Notes: generated from the letters alone by a model not told the origin. DNA of 64,000 nt from Balaenoptera acutorostrata (GCF_949987535.1 NC_080075.1:6122606-6186605); one strand, 5' to 3'. Shown: positions 1-11,682, counted from the first letter of the stretch. Program-made: numbers and translations.

Positions 1-560
1 CAAATAAATTGAATTTATTATAAGGATTCAGGGATATTCCATGGAATCCAAAGGGAAAGATCAAGCTGGGCTAGATATCAGGCTTTACGGAGAACTCAGG
101 AATTCTTTCTTTGCACCATTTCTTAGTGTTTGCTTGGTGTTCTGGGCCCTGGTTCTCTGCTGCTCAGAGAGTGCACGCACTCACATTCCGATCCCAGTCC
201 TATGAAGAACCTGGCTGGCTCTCTCCAATCCCTAATCCAAGTTTCTGGAGGAAAGAATCTGATTGGTCCACTGTGGGTCAGTTGTCCAACTTAGTTGAAT
301 TAGCTGTAGCTGTTGGGCAGGGCCTCCTGCAACAGAAGCTTGGCTGCACGTGGCAATGGGCGGTGGGAGGGAAGAGTCCAGAAAAAGGGGCAGAACTCTT
401 GTGAGCTGTGCTGGTACCCCAGTGCCAGCTGCTATAAAGGTTGTATGCTGAGAGCATGGCAGACACAGGACAGGAGGGAGCTTTCTCACTTCTGAACTTC
501 TAGGACTCACTAGCACAGGCCGCCCAGACGCAAGATGAGAAGAAATAGACCTCGCATCTT
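1..560. other. Unassigned segment, possibly an old LTR
   Basis: No coding signal is convincing. The composition and wording (phrases such as AAAGAATCTGATTGG and a TATAAAGG-like motif near 434) resemble old mammalian LTRs, but I cannot name a family. It ends where LINE-1 ORF2 text begins. Confidence 0.3.
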
Positions 561-574
561 GATGAAGCGATAGT

Positions 575-1490
575 GACTCTCGTTGTACAGAACATGTAGG
601 TATTAAAGAACTAGAAAACCAGAACAAACTAAACAAGGAACAGAATAATAAAGGTGAGTACAGAGACAAATGAAACAGGGAGTAGAAAAACAATAGAAAG
701 AATCAGCAAACCCAAAAGTGACTTATTTGAAAAGATTGACAAAATCGACAAACCTTGAGCTAAACTAAGAAAAAAAAGAGAGAAGACAGAACTAAAATCA
801 GAAAAGAAAGTGAGGACATTACTACTGACCTTATAGAAATTAAAGGAACGAAAAGAGAGCACTATGAACAGCTGTACGCCAGCAAATTAGATAACCTAGA
901 GGAAATGGACAAATACCTAGAAACACACAAATGACCAAAACCGACTCAAGAAGAAACAGAAAATCTCAGCAGACTTAGAACACATAGGGAGATTGAATCA
1001 GTAATCAGAAACCTCCCAACAAGGAAAAATCCAGAACCACATAGCTTCCCTGCTGAATTCTACTAAACATTTCAAAAAGAATTAACACCAATCCTAATCT
1101 TCCAAAAAAACTAGAAGAAAAGGGAACGCTTTCTAATACATTCTATGATGCCAGAATTATCCTGATGCCAAAGCCAGACAGATACCATAAGAAAACTACA
1201 GACCAATATTCTTTATGATTTTAGAATTAAAAAAGAAATCCAGAATAAGCAAATCCACAGAGACAGAAAGTAAATTAGAAGTTACCAGGCTTCGAGGCAA
1301 GGGGGAAGTGGTGAGTGGTTCTTTAACGGGTATGAGGTGTTTTTAATGGGATAATGAGAAAAATTTGAAACTAACTAGAACTGATTGTTCTGCAACTTTG
1401 TGACTATCCTAAATACCACTGAATTGTACACTTTAACATGGTTAATTGTATGTTATGTAAATTTCACCTCAATAAAAATATAAATCTAGG
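575..1490 (+). mobile_element. LINE-1 fragment, ORF2 plus 3' end, internally deleted
   Basis: From about 590 the sequence follows the L1 ORF2 endonuclease-to-reverse-transcriptase linker, including the conserved stretch around PISL (GACCAATATT). Near 1220-1240 it jumps directly to an L1MA/L1MB-type 3' UTR (CACTGAATTGTACACTTTAA, then CAATAAAAAT at the end). Most of the RT domain and the ORF2 C-terminus are missing. Frames are broken throughout. Confidence 0.85.
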
Positions 1491-1520
1491 ATAGTAGATA
1501 ATTGTGGCTATTTTCAGAAT

Positions 1521-1550
1521 ACACACATACACACACACACACACACACAC
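1521..1550. repeat. (CA)n microsatellite
   Basis: About 15 CA units with one interruption (CATA) directly 3' of the L1 end. Confidence 0.95.
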
Positions 1551-2934
1551 GATTGATATAGATAATCTGCAATTAGATAAACCCTCAGATAGTCAAGGGT
1601 AGACTACTTCCGACTTTGTCATTTAAGGAGTAACAGCTTTCTTTGGGAGCTAAGCGGACCAATTCTTAGAGTGAAGATGGTCGTCTGTCAGTAGGACCGT
1701 CCTCATCTGGGAGGCAGGTCCATTTGGAGGACTGGGACACGTGGCTCTCTGCCAGATGGGCTCCCACCCCGTGGGTGTCAAAGGGCCTCATGTTGGATTT
1801 TCCATGGCATTGTTCCCCTAAGATCCCTTCTTCCTTTTAAAGCTGGGAAGCTTTGTTTTACAGATGCTTTGATGTTGTCCCTAAGATGTGACAAGCCGAG
1901 TCTGCCACAGAAGTGCCAGCACCTGCAAGAGATAAATTCTCTGGGAAGAAGAAACATAGCTCTCCTGGAAAGCATCAAACCCAGCCAGCTGCTCCAGTTC
2001 TTCCCAACACGTTTTCTTAGAGAAATGGCATGAACTGGAGATGGTTTATCCAAATGGCATAAAATGGTCACATCCAAATTTGAAGCTGGCCTTTGCCCCT
2101 GCAACGTAAAGCTTGACGTGTCCACCAGCTTGCACTGAGTAATTATTCTCAAGAGCTGAGCTCTACAGGTTAAAACAACTTCCTTGCTTGTTGAGACAGT
2201 TCCCCAGAGACTGGTGTTTGGTGTGGATCCAGTACATCTTCCAGGACCCAGATGACCCTTGGGGCCCAGAACCCTATTTTGTTCTCAGGACATTCTCCTG
2301 AATCAGTCAGTCAACCAGCTATCATTCCTATCCAGGCAGGCTCTCCCTCCCTCCCTGCTTTCTCTTCCTGCTTATCGTCTTTGTCTTAAGCAACTTTATA
2401 ACAGAACAGGAAGTGCTAAGCTGTTTACATTGATCCCAAAATTGTTTCAACCAGTAAACAGTATTGCATAGTGGTAATGTGTGTCTTATTTTGTTCTACT
2501 GTTCTCACTATTTCATTCACAAATTTTTCTTTTCATTCACAAATTTTTTTATCAGGACATTCATTTACTTTAAGTAACTGTGGGGATGTGACAGGGCAGC
2601 TTTCCCCAAAACTATCCTATGGATATTAAAAGGGATATTTGAGAAAATATGCCTCAATGAGCAAGTAAGTATGGGAGACACTGATTTAAACCAAGTTAAA
2701 CATGCTTCTTTACATAGGATTTCTCAGTGTATTCGATATGCGCTGTAAGTTTTCAAAATGGGGATTTGAAGCATTCCTCAAATTTATTTGATCAAGATAC
2801 TCTTTTTTTGTGAGGCATTTCTAGAGGGCTACCTTTGAAAAACAGTAGTCTGCAAAGATTTTTGTTACATACTTCTTAAAAGAATTTTGAAACTGTTCAC
2901 TCCATTGCCTATTTTAAGCTGACATTTTAAAATC
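1551..2934. other. Unique-looking DNA, no feature recognised
   Basis: No repeat family or gene recognised. A 124-codon frame on the minus strand (1778-2152) has no recognisable domain and no gene context. At 2507-2548 a short unit (TTCATTCACAAATTTTT) occurs twice in tandem. Confidence 0.5.
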
Positions 2935-3722
2935 TCACATAAGTTTATCTGCACAGCAAAGGAAACCATAAACAAAATGAAAAAACCTATGGAATGGGAG
3001 AAAATATTTGCAAATGATGGGACCGACAAGGGATTAATTTCCAAAGTACGCAAACAGGTCATACAACTCAATAACAAAAAAACAAACAACCCAATAAAAA
3101 AAATGGGCAGAAGACCTAAACAGACATTTCTCCAAAGAAGACATACAGATGGCCAAGAGGCTGTATATACAACGGACTATTACTCAGCCATAAACAAGAA
3201 TGAGATAATGCCATTTGCTGCAACATGGATGGACCTAGAGATTGTCATACTAAGCGAAGTAAGTCAGACAAAGACAAATATCATACGATATCACTTATAT
3301 GTGGAATCTAAGAAAATGATACAAATGAACTTATTTACAAAACAGAAATGGACTCACAGACATAGAAAACAAACATGGTTACCAGAGGGGAAAGCAGGAG
3401 CAGGGGGCGGTGTGGCGGGGAGGGAAAAATCAGGAATTTGGGATTAAGAGATACACACCACAATATATAAAACAGATAAACAATAGGGCCTATTGTATAG
3501 CACAGGGAACTATATTCAATATCTTTTAACAACCTATAATGGAAAAGAATCTGAAAAAGAATATATATATATTTATGTATATATATGTGTGTGTATATAT
3601 ATGTATATATATGCATGAATCACTTTGCTATACACCTGAAATATTGCAAATCAACTGTACTTCAATTAAAATTTTTTTTAAATTAAAAAATGTAACATAC
3701 ACAAAAATTTCACATAAGTTTA
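2935..3722 (+). mobile_element. Young-type LINE-1, 5'-truncated, with TSDs
   Basis: The insert (2948-3709) is flanked by 13-bp direct repeats TCACATAAGTTTA at 2935-2947 and 3710-3722. It begins in the ORF2 C-terminal region, then skips from about 3162 straight to the region before the stop, followed by the cetartiodactyl-type L1 3' UTR (GATATCACTTATATGTGGAA; CAGGGAACTATATTCAATAT). The 156-codon frame at 2977-3447 is this relic and not a gene. Confidence 0.9.
3552..3616. repeat. AT/GT-rich simple repeat in an L1 3' UTR
   Basis: Alternating TATATG/TGTG units near the L1 3' end. The same position in the L1 at 13932-14572 carries a shorter version, so it is a polymorphic part of the element. Confidence 0.8.
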
Positions 3723-4560
3723 GATAGTTGCATTGATGCAAATATTGAACATCAAAAATAAAACTTATCCATCTTTAGTAAGTTTGCAATAGAATTTCAA
3801 AACCATAACCATTTGATATTCGTCAACATCCATTAAAAAAATGAACTAAGGTAGTTTTTTCTTCTTGAACCTGTACTTCCAATTCACTTTCCCCACAATT
3901 CTTACCCTCATACTAAATCATTTTGCTTGAAAGTGACTTATTGGTTATCCCACTAAACAAAACAAACATATGGAAATTGAAATTTTACATTTCAATGTGA
4001 TCATAATAGTCTACACATTAACTTTTCTTCCAGGATGAGTTTTCATTATAATTACTATCCTAGAACACAACTGAACAAAACAACATAAATATATTATCAA
4101 TTTTAAAACGTAATGAAGCATAAAAGGCATATAAAGTCAGATACATCAGGATCAAACATCTCCTAGGCATTTAATGAAAGGTAAACTATGCCAGGAGCTA
4201 TCATACTGTTCATTTCTTGCTATTAGGAGGTTAAAAATGTAATAATTTTATAAAATAAAGTTGAAGAGTCACATAATTTGAGTAATATTTTAGAATACTT
4301 GATAAAAATAGTTTTTACCAAATCTGAAAGATATTATGCAATAATTTTACCTCTGGGTGTTAGTCCAAGAATCGTGAAAACATTGGCAGTCCCAGAAAAC
4401 ATTTCGGTTGCAGTTAAAATGATCAGTGGCACTGACCCCTACTTCCCTGGCTGATTGATGGTGACTTTCTTCCCAGATAATGTCATATCATAGGGATGAA
4501 GATAGATAAGAGCTGAGAAGAATAGCTTATATGCACTTGTGAAAATAAGCACTTCTTGAT
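3723..4560. other. AT-rich DNA, nothing recognised
   Basis: No repeat family or open frame of note seen. Confidence 0.45.
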
Positions 4561-4792
4561 AACCAGTATTTCTTTAAAAAATTTTTTTTAAGTTGAAGTA
4601 TAGCTGATTTACGATATCATGTAAGTTTCAGGTGTATAGCACAGCAATTCAGATATATATCTATATATCTATATCTAGATGTGGATATAGATACTCTTTT
4701 TCAGATTCTTTTCCCTTATAGGTTATTACATAATATTGAGTATAGTTCCCTGTGCTATACACCAGGTCCTTGTTGGAAAACCAGTATTTCTT
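4561..4792 (-). mobile_element. Short LINE-1 3' end, inverted, with TSDs
   Basis: A roughly 204-bp insert (4575-4778) reads on the minus strand as the L1 3' UTR end (CCTGGTGTATAGCACAGGGA). It is flanked by 14-bp direct repeats AACCAGTATTTCTT at 4561-4574 and 4779-4792. This is a severely 5'-truncated L1 insertion. Confidence 0.9.
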
Positions 4793-5620
4793 AGGATGGC
4801 TCTCTCTGCTTTGCTCTCAAGGGAATCTCAAGAGAGGCAAAAGTGCAGTTGCCATGGACTGGGGAGTGGGGAAAGCAAAGTTATGACCTGGGGTTTGTTA
4901 GTACTCCCGTCATCCCACCCTGCCACGGGGCTTAATTCACACAGGGCCACTTTGCTCTTCCATACAAGGGACGTGTAGCCTGGGAAATGCCGGGCCCATG
5001 GGGGTTTGTGGGAAATTGATCAGTTATTTAAAATGTTTTCACCTTTGTTTTGCACTTCGAACCTTTCTCACCCAGAGCAATGCTTCATGGCAAGATTTAA
5101 TGGTGAAGGAGCACGGCTGCTTTTTTCAAGTGGGAAGAGGCTTTTGGAACTCAGGCCAGATCTTAGCAAATCCATTGTAGGAACGGATACCTACAGACAT
5201 TGAGGGTCAGGTAATGCAGAAACACCCAGAGTAGCCCCTGGACATCTTTGCCTGCCCCCAGGAATCCTCAAACCCGGTTTGAAGACTTGCTCTGCAGAAC
5301 GCACCAGTGTCAAGGAGAGGAGACTGGCTTTACCACCCACAGGTCCCCCGAGTCAGCTCCATAACCCAGGGCTCACGGTCACGTGTGTAGAACCTCCTGC
5401 CACACCTCAGACTCACATCGCTAATTGATGGGGTTTTCTTTCCGAGGAGTCCAGATACAGCCTCAGGACCCTTTCAATCCTGGACTCCAAGACGTACTTC
5501 CCAACCAAGAGAACTGGTACCTAAGATGAAAACTATTCACCACCCTAGATTTAACTTCTCCTGGATGTCCTCATGTGTAAAATAACGGGCTAGGTCTACA
5601 CGCTTTTAGGTTGAGGTACC
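4793..5620. other. Unique-looking DNA, possible faint MIR near 5555
   Basis: Nothing coding is supported. Around 5555-5600 the phrase TCCTCATGTGTAAAATAACGG resembles the MIR core, but the match is too short to call. Confidence 0.4.
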
Positions 5621-5885
5621 ACCATTTATTCAACCAATTCCCCATTCTTGAGCATCTGGAATGATTCCTATTTTTTTACCATTGTAAATAAATAATTTTC
5701 ATGTGGACTAATTCCCAGGGTAGAGTACTGAATGAGAAGTCATAAAACGAATTTGTAGCTACTATTATGCTTGTGGCCACATTGCTGTCCAGAAAGAGCA
5801 AACTGATTTAGAGTCTGACCAAGCTGGGTATTTCTATTCTTATTTATTTGTGAGCTTTATAGATACCTCATGCTATCACAAAATT
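5621..5885 (-). mobile_element. Old LINE-1 ORF2 C-terminal fragment
   Basis: Reads like the complement of the L1M ORF2 C-terminal region (ATTTATTCAACCAATTCCCC, then a CATTGTAAATAA block and a CCACATTGCTGTCCAGAAAG block). It is highly diverged. Confidence 0.6.
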
Positions 5886-6535
5886 TTATATTTACATTTC
5901 TAAAATTGCTCCTATGCTTTGATTTATTGTATTTGCTTGTGGGTAAACTGTCTGTCTGCCTTGATCCCATATCAGATGGAATCTAGGTATTGATCTGCCA
6001 TATTTGCATTCACTCTGGTCCTTGGAAGGTGTTTTATCAGTGATGTTTGCCCGCTCCTCTGCACAGAGATTGTTGGCTTGCCCTTGGTGTGCGGGGGCAA
6101 GGGGTCCCGTCATCAAAGGGGAAGCTGTCAGGGCACAGATGAACCGTCCTTGAGCCTCTTTGAAGTTTAAACAGAAAGCATCTCAGTGCTTACTTAGCGC
6201 TAAACCATTGCTTTCAGTACTCTCTGTAAGCAGGGGTAACTCCTGCCCTTTGGGTTTTATCAGACCTCCTTCCCAGGACTTATTAGGCCACGTTCCAAGT
6301 TTGAGAGCTTCCTTTTTCATTAGAAAAAAGGAGTATTGCACAAATGCTCAGCACCTGTGAATTCTAATCACCTGCTCACCTAAGGACTTCGGTTTTTGTG
6401 ATGTCTTTCCATTCATGCAATTCAGCGCTCCTTGTCCAGACCTAGAAGTTAGAATATGCACACCTCCAAGACAAAAACACCACCACTGCTTGAGCCCACT
6501 AAAGGCTGAGTCCACGACGTTATGTCTCATTTATC
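5886..6535. other. Unassigned DNA with a 74-codon minus-strand frame
   Basis: The minus-strand frame at 5892-6116 has protein-like composition but I recognise no domain. It may be a relic of a retroelement upstream of the L1 fragment. The rest is unassigned. Confidence 0.3.
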
Positions 6536-6573
6536 GCCATATTAGTCAGGGTTCTCCAGAGAGACAGAACCAA

Positions 6574-6625
<52 letters not shown>

Positions 6626-7064
6626 AGAGATAGAGAGACAGAGATTTATTATTATAAAGAACTGGCTCACACAGGTGTGGAGGCCGGCAAGTCCCAAGAC
6701 CTGCAAGGTGAGTCGGCCAGCTGGAGACCCACAGAGCTGATGGGGCTAGTCGGACGCCTAAGGTCTGTGAACTCAGAGAGCCAATGGTGTAAATTCCACT
6801 CCAAAGGCTGGTACCCTCAAGACGGAGGAAGAGTGATGTTTCAGTGCAAGTCTGAAGGCAGGAAGAGGCTGGTGTCCCAGTTCAAAGGCAGGCAGGCAGA
6901 ATTCTCTCTGACCTGAGGTGGGGTCAGCCTTTTGTTCTATTCAGGTGTCACCTGATTGCCCACCCATTGGGGAGGGCAATCTGCTTTACTCAGGCTACTG
7001 ATTTAACAGTTAATCTCATCCAGAAACTCCCTCACTGATACACCCAGAATAACGTTTGGCCAAA
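6536..7064 (+). mobile_element. ERVL-type LTR resembling MLT2
   Basis: Starts with TTAGTCAGGGTTCTCCAGAG and ends near CACCCAGAATAACGTTTGGC. The middle holds the repeated 'GAGAGCCAATGGTGTAAATT' type unit and the GGAGGGCAATCTGCTTTACT block expected of MLT2-like LTRs. It appears solo; no internal retroviral sequence follows. The 112-codon frame inside is incidental. Confidence 0.75.
6576..6621. repeat. (TG)n microsatellite inside the LTR
   Basis: A pure TG run of about 23 units, followed by GA-rich sequence. It sits where MLT2 elements have a TATATA/GAGAGA stretch, so it likely expanded from that. Confidence 0.95.
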
Positions 7065-7870
7065 AGTGGGCTCAGGAGGCGCAGGGAACTTGTCAAGGCC
7101 TCGGGACCCCCGAGGGGCAGACCCAGGAAGGTCCTCTCCATGTGATTGCATGGTGGGAAAGGCACCCGTTTCACCTCCACAACGAGGTATGTGGCTGAGG
7201 GGAAAAAGTGAGTGGGTGATGGCATCCCTTTCCCTAGACGGCAAAGGTATTCCAGCCGGAAGGCAGAAGGGACTCTGAACCGCCCGCACCTTGAGGCACC
7301 CCCATCTCCCCCTCCACCACCACCCCACCGCCCCACAGAAGGGCTGATGGCCTCACACTCAGTAGCTCCCCCGTGGCTCTGACAATGCTCCCCACTCCAG
7401 GCCTTGCTAAGGGGCGATGAGGACAAAAGTGGTCAGTGTGGGTCCCTGGGAATCACCGAAAGGCAGGGACCAGAGATCCTCTCAAGCAAAGCAGATACTT
7501 GATCTGTTGCTGGAAGACTCAGAGGATTTTGCCTTGCATTGCATTATTTTAATAATCATACCAAAAACTGAACCAGCAGCTGCCTGGAAGCCATGTGGCA
7601 GGAGGATGCAGATATCAGGACCCTTTGTGGGTGGGAGCTGGGTCCCCTCACCCAGGTGTTTCCTGGCCCTGCCTGGAGAGCAAGGAGGTTCGGTTTCGAC
7701 TTCCAGATTCTCTTTGTGAGACTGACGTGGATGTGAAATTTCTTTACAGACCAGAAAGACATTGAAGAGATGTCAATCGAAAACACTAAAATGAAAGAAG
7801 AAACTTTTCTCCTTGAGGAGAACTGTTCTAGGAGGGGGAGAGTTTTCTTTTTTCTTCTTTGCTGCTGAAG
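7065..7870. other. GC-rich unique-looking DNA
   Basis: Several overlapping frames of 70-136 codons occur on both strands, as expected by chance at this GC content. No gene recognised. Confidence 0.45.
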
Positions 7871-7875
7871 AGTTT

Positions 7876-8120
7876 AAGCCCGTGTGCCACAACTACTGAG
7901 CCTGTGCTCTAGAGCCCACGAGCCACAACTACTGAGCTCGCACGCCACAGCTACTGAAGCCCGAGTGCCTAGAGCCCGTGCTCTGCAACAAGAGAAGCCA
8001 CCGCAATGAGAAGCCTGTGTACCACAATGAAGAGTAGCCCCCGCTCGCCACAACTAAAGAAAGCGCACGTGTGGCAACGAAGACCCAACGCAGACAAAAA
8101 TAAATAACATAAAATACATT
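7876..8120 (+). mobile_element. CHR-type SINE, body without head
   Basis: Contains the CCACAACTACTGAG units, the block GAGAAGCCACCGCAATGAGA and the tail GAAGACCCAACGCAGACAAA, followed by A-rich DNA. The tRNA-like head is missing, so this is a 5'-truncated copy of the 'GAAGCCACCGCAATGAG' subfamily. Confidence 0.9.
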
Positions 8121-8200
8121 TTAAAAAAGAAAAAGAAAAAAAAGAGAAAATGCATGGTATTAAAAAAGTTTTTAAAAAATAAAAATAAAGATAAATAAAT

Positions 8201-8328
8201 AAAAATGACTGACCTTTTTGACTGTGTATGGGGTCTCCCCGGACCAGGGCTCGAACCCGTGTCCCCTGCATTAGCAGGCAGATTCTTAACCACCGTGCCA
8301 CCAGGGAAGCCCAAGGTCAGTCATTTTT
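8201..8328 (-). mobile_element. Short CHR SINE head inside a perfect 16-bp inverted repeat
   Basis: The core (about 8217-8312) reads on the minus strand as the SINE head (GGCTTCCCTGGTGGCACGGT onward) ending in AAAAA. The arms AAAAATGACTGACCTT (8201-8216) and AAGGTCAGTCATTTTT (8313-8328) are exact reverse complements, not the direct repeats expected of an ordinary SINE insertion. Confidence 0.85.
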
Positions 8329-8329
8329 A

Positions 8330-9970
8330 ATTTTCCTGAGGTCTCCTGTTAAAGAACCCCTTAGATATAGTTATTAGACAGAGATACCCCAGCTGGGTGG
8401 ACAGATGGTTCAGATCTAAGGTCTAGAGACAACTGTGCTTTGGGGAATCCTGGCTTGTCAGGGCTGATTTCTGTCTAAGATGTCACCGTGTTCAAAGGCC
8501 CCAGGATGAATTGATGGCTGTCCCAGGAGTCACGGGCCCTCACCCACCTTCCTGCCAGTCCTGGACCTCAGATGGGGGCGACTACAATGTTAGAGACCAG
8601 GTCAGTATTAGAGGTAAAGGTCATTCTCAGCTAAACAACTCTCATGGTTCTCTGGCAACATCGAAAACTTCAGCCCACCCTAGCCACAAAGTCCCCCCTT
8701 TCCAAGGTGAGTTAACGGAGGGAGACGGAGCTAGTGGGCAGGGATTGGCAAGCAGGTGGCCTGCGCTCAGCTCTGTTCTCCGGTGCCTGGGAGACATCAC
8801 TGATTGAACACAGTGAGCGTGGGTGTGACCCTGGCCACCTGGAATCCTCCGCATTCCAACAGCACGCAAACCACCAGGGCTGGCGCTCAGGTGGATATCT
8901 ATCTGCCTTTCCAGAGATAGACCTGGTCCTGGCTTTACTTCGAGTACGTCGATCCATTTCAAATCTTCTCTGCTGTGCACAGGAAACAGGGGATAATTGA
9001 GCACAGAGTAAGAGCGCCCGTCCTCCTGAAGATGATGATAAGCCAGACGGGAAAGTAGGCAGCTGCCCTCCTGGGTTCCGGATAATAAATGGATGTTGGA
9101 GTACCGCAAGCCGAGGGCACACAGGGAGGGGACGGAGCCGTGAGCCGAAACGGACGACGGAGATGGTACATTTTTCAGGTGTCTGAAGGAAGTGAAGAGT
9201 GAGACTGGGGGCAAGGAGGGAGGGTGCCACGTGGACAGCACGCCTGGAGTCCGCGGGGGGGAGTGAGTTCCCCGTGGAGTCACGGGCAGCGAGTCTGGGA
9301 GAGCCCAATCCTGAGAGAACAGAGCAGAGCTCTGGAGCAACAGGCAGGGAACCTGCAGTCCCCACGCACAGGTGTGAGCTACAGGTTCGGTCAGGATGGA
9401 GCAAACAGGCCCTGGCAGTCCAAGGACATGGAATTCGAAGTTTAAAAAACATAGAAGTGAATCTGATCCCAAGAGAAGGATGCTTTATCTTCTGCTTTTT
9501 TTAGGTCTCCGGTGGGTGTGGCAGCCTTGGGGAGATGCCAAGGGGAGCAGAGACCCAGGACTTGTGCTGACAGGAAGCATCTTAGTGCAAATGCATGTCT
9601 GTGTTACAGGGGGGTGGATGGGCAGTGGGGTTAGTTTCCAGGTGAGCTGGGCTTGGGCAAAGGGTGCTGTGCGGGGAAAACAATGGGGTGAGTGGGAGAG
9701 GAAGGCCAGTGTTGATGGGTTTCTGCAGAGTCAGGCTAGTAAGTCACGTTTAGCTATTGAATTCAGTAAGGAACGTGGCAAAGGGCCTCAGTTCAAGGGC
9801 ATCGTTTCCATGTTTACATAATTTCTTCTCACGTAACCACTAAAATCTCTTGGATCTGAGATGGAAGGTCAGGTCACTACCATCTGAAGGATGACAACGA
9901 GGGCCAAACGAAACCCTACTTGTGAACGGGGCTGCTGAGAGCACATCCTTTGTCTGCAGAGCCAAGAGGT
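8330..9970. other. GC-rich unique-looking DNA with chance long frames
   Basis: Two overlapping minus-strand frames (276 codons at 8642-9472 and 246 codons at 8712-9452) run in different registers through the same GC-rich DNA. Both are rich in Ser, Pro and Leu and show no domain. Two long frames in one place point to base composition, not coding. CpG is locally raised at about 9015-9310. No known repeat recognised. Confidence 0.45.
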
Positions 9971-10058
9971 ACATTCGTTCATTCACTGGCTCGTTCAGTC
10001 ACTCACTCATCCATTTATTTCTTCACTTATTCCGCAAACATTAGTGTAAGCTAGGTTC
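9971..10058 (-). mobile_element. LINE-2 3' end fragment
   Basis: TTCA-rich start (CATTCGTTCATTCACTGGCT) followed by CAAACATTAGTGTAAGCTAG matches the complement of the L2 3' terminus with its GAAT-type tail. Confidence 0.5.
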
Positions 10059-10481
10059 CACCAGTTGGGTGGTTTGGTACAGCCCACTGGTGCCGACTGA
10101 TGGAATTGCCATGAACTACAAACTTAGACACATTTTCTTTCCTCTGAGGCACAACAGCCAGCAGGAAGGAGGGATGAGGGTGGGATGGAAGGTGTCAAGG
10201 GGGAAGATGAGGCCCGTGAAACTGAAGGGCGCCAGGCTTTGCGGGTCTCACTGCCCTCCCCTGTTTTATCCTCTGGCTCCCCTTCCGTCTCCTCCTGCTG
10301 CCTGGTGCTCCCATCAGCCCCCACTGCTCGCTGAGCTTGTCCTCCTCTCTCTGTGAACTGGGAAGAACGTCACCACCGCCGTCTACTGGGAACTTTCAAC
10401 GTGCGGAGGGCAGATTTGATTGCTGAAATCATTTCCTTCCTCAATTTTTTCTTTCCTTTTTCCTAAGGACAACACGATCTT

Positions 10482-10892
10482 TCTGGGAGGCAGAATGATG
10501 TCCATACCCTAGTCCCCAGTGAATGTGGTACAAGGGATTTTGCAGCAGTGATTGAGGTTAAGGGCCTGGAAATGGGAAGACGATCCTGTATTAGTGGAAT
10601 GGGCCCGATTCAACGGAGCCCTTGAAGTCAGAGAACAGAGAGATAGCAGCAGGAGAAGCACTTGGCTTTGAAGATGGAGGAAGGGGCCACAAGCCAAGGA
10701 CTGCAGGGAAAGGCAAGGAAACATTCTCCCCGAGAGCCTCCAGAAAGGGAGAGCCCTGCTGACAAGTGGATCAGCCCAATGAGACCCAGCTTGGACTTCT
10801 GACATACAGAACTGTAGGAGAACAAATCTGTGTTGTTTTAAGCCACCAGGTCTGTGGTAACTTGTTACAGCAGCAGCAGGAAACATACAACC
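10482..10892 (+). mobile_element. MLT1-type MaLR LTR
   Basis: Has the MLT1 landmarks in order: GGAGGCAGAATGATGTCC, a GAGGTTAAGGGCCTGGAAAT block, and the terminal GTTGTTTTAAGCCACCAGGT and TTGTTACAGCAGC motifs. No internal region is attached. Confidence 0.75.
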
Positions 10893-11079
10893 GTCTGTAA
10901 TACTTCTGAGAGCTGAGAGGCAGGCAGGACAGCCAGGACCTTAGGGAGCTCTTGGTTCCAGCCAGTTTCTCTGCAGCTGGGGAAACTCCAGCGCAGCTCA
11001 GCACCCCTGATGGCAGCCGCTGGGCCGAGGTGTCCTCTGGAAGCCAGGGGCCGTGGTGGGGCCGGAGGGCATTTTCGCT

Positions 11080-11682
11080 GTACCACGCCTAATGCGGGCA
11101 GGAATCAGCAACCAAACGGCAGTGCCATCCGTTTCCCGACATCCGTGGTACTTATTGTCAATGAAAAAAATGCCACCCGCCTTATCAGTAAACAAAGGAT
11201 GCTGAAGCCATCAGGCCGTCACATGACAGCCGCCCCAACGGGGAGCCCTGAGGGAACTCAGGATAGAAACAGGAGGCCCCCCCATCCAGCAGTCAGACAC
11301 CGCAGCCCCTCGCCCCAGCCCCAGAGGAGCCCTGAGGAGACTCAGGATGAGAAAGCACAGGACACTGGCCAGAGATGGCTGCGGTGCACATCAAAGGAAT
11401 GATTTCAGCGAGCCCAGACTCTTGCGTCTTCCTCTACACGGAAAAGTGCTAAATTCCTTCACTTGAGATGTCTGGTTTTCTTTAACTAACAGTAATCTTT
11501 TGATGTTCCGACTACCTGGTCTTCATTGCAAAAACTCCCATACATCCTGGCCCCCCCGCTTACCTCTCTGGAACAGTCCTTCAGAGCTATTTGAGTTGCT
11601 GTGTCCCAGGCTTAAGTCCTCAGTTTTGTCCGCCAAATAACACATAACTCAACTTTTAGGGTGTATATTTCTTTCTCAGTAG
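11080..11682 (+). mobile_element. Solo LTR of an endogenous retrovirus
   Basis: The segment reads like an LTR known to me from cetartiodactyl genomes: a GC-rich 5' part (CAGGAATCAGCAACCAAACG), a CTGGCCAGAGATGGCTGCGG block, GCTTACCTCTCTGGAACAGT, and a CCAAATAACACATAACTCAA polyadenylation-like region near the end. No gag, pol or env sequence flanks it. Boundaries are approximate. Confidence 0.5.

Noticed and set aside
2977..3447. 156-codon open frame with L1-like protein
   Set aside because: It is the residue of an internally deleted LINE-1 with TSDs, not a functional ORF2.
5892..6116. 74-codon minus-strand frame with protein-like composition
   Set aside because: I cannot match it to any family and it has no flanking gene structure. 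Kept only as an unassigned stretch.
6578..6916. 112-codon frame beginning with Cys-Val repeats
   Set aside because: It is the (TG)n run and the LTR body, not a gene.
8642..9472. 276-codon minus-strand open frame
   Set aside because: A second 246-codon frame overlaps it in another register, the DNA is GC-rich, the product is Ser/Pro/Leu-rich without a domain, and there is no start-site or splice context.
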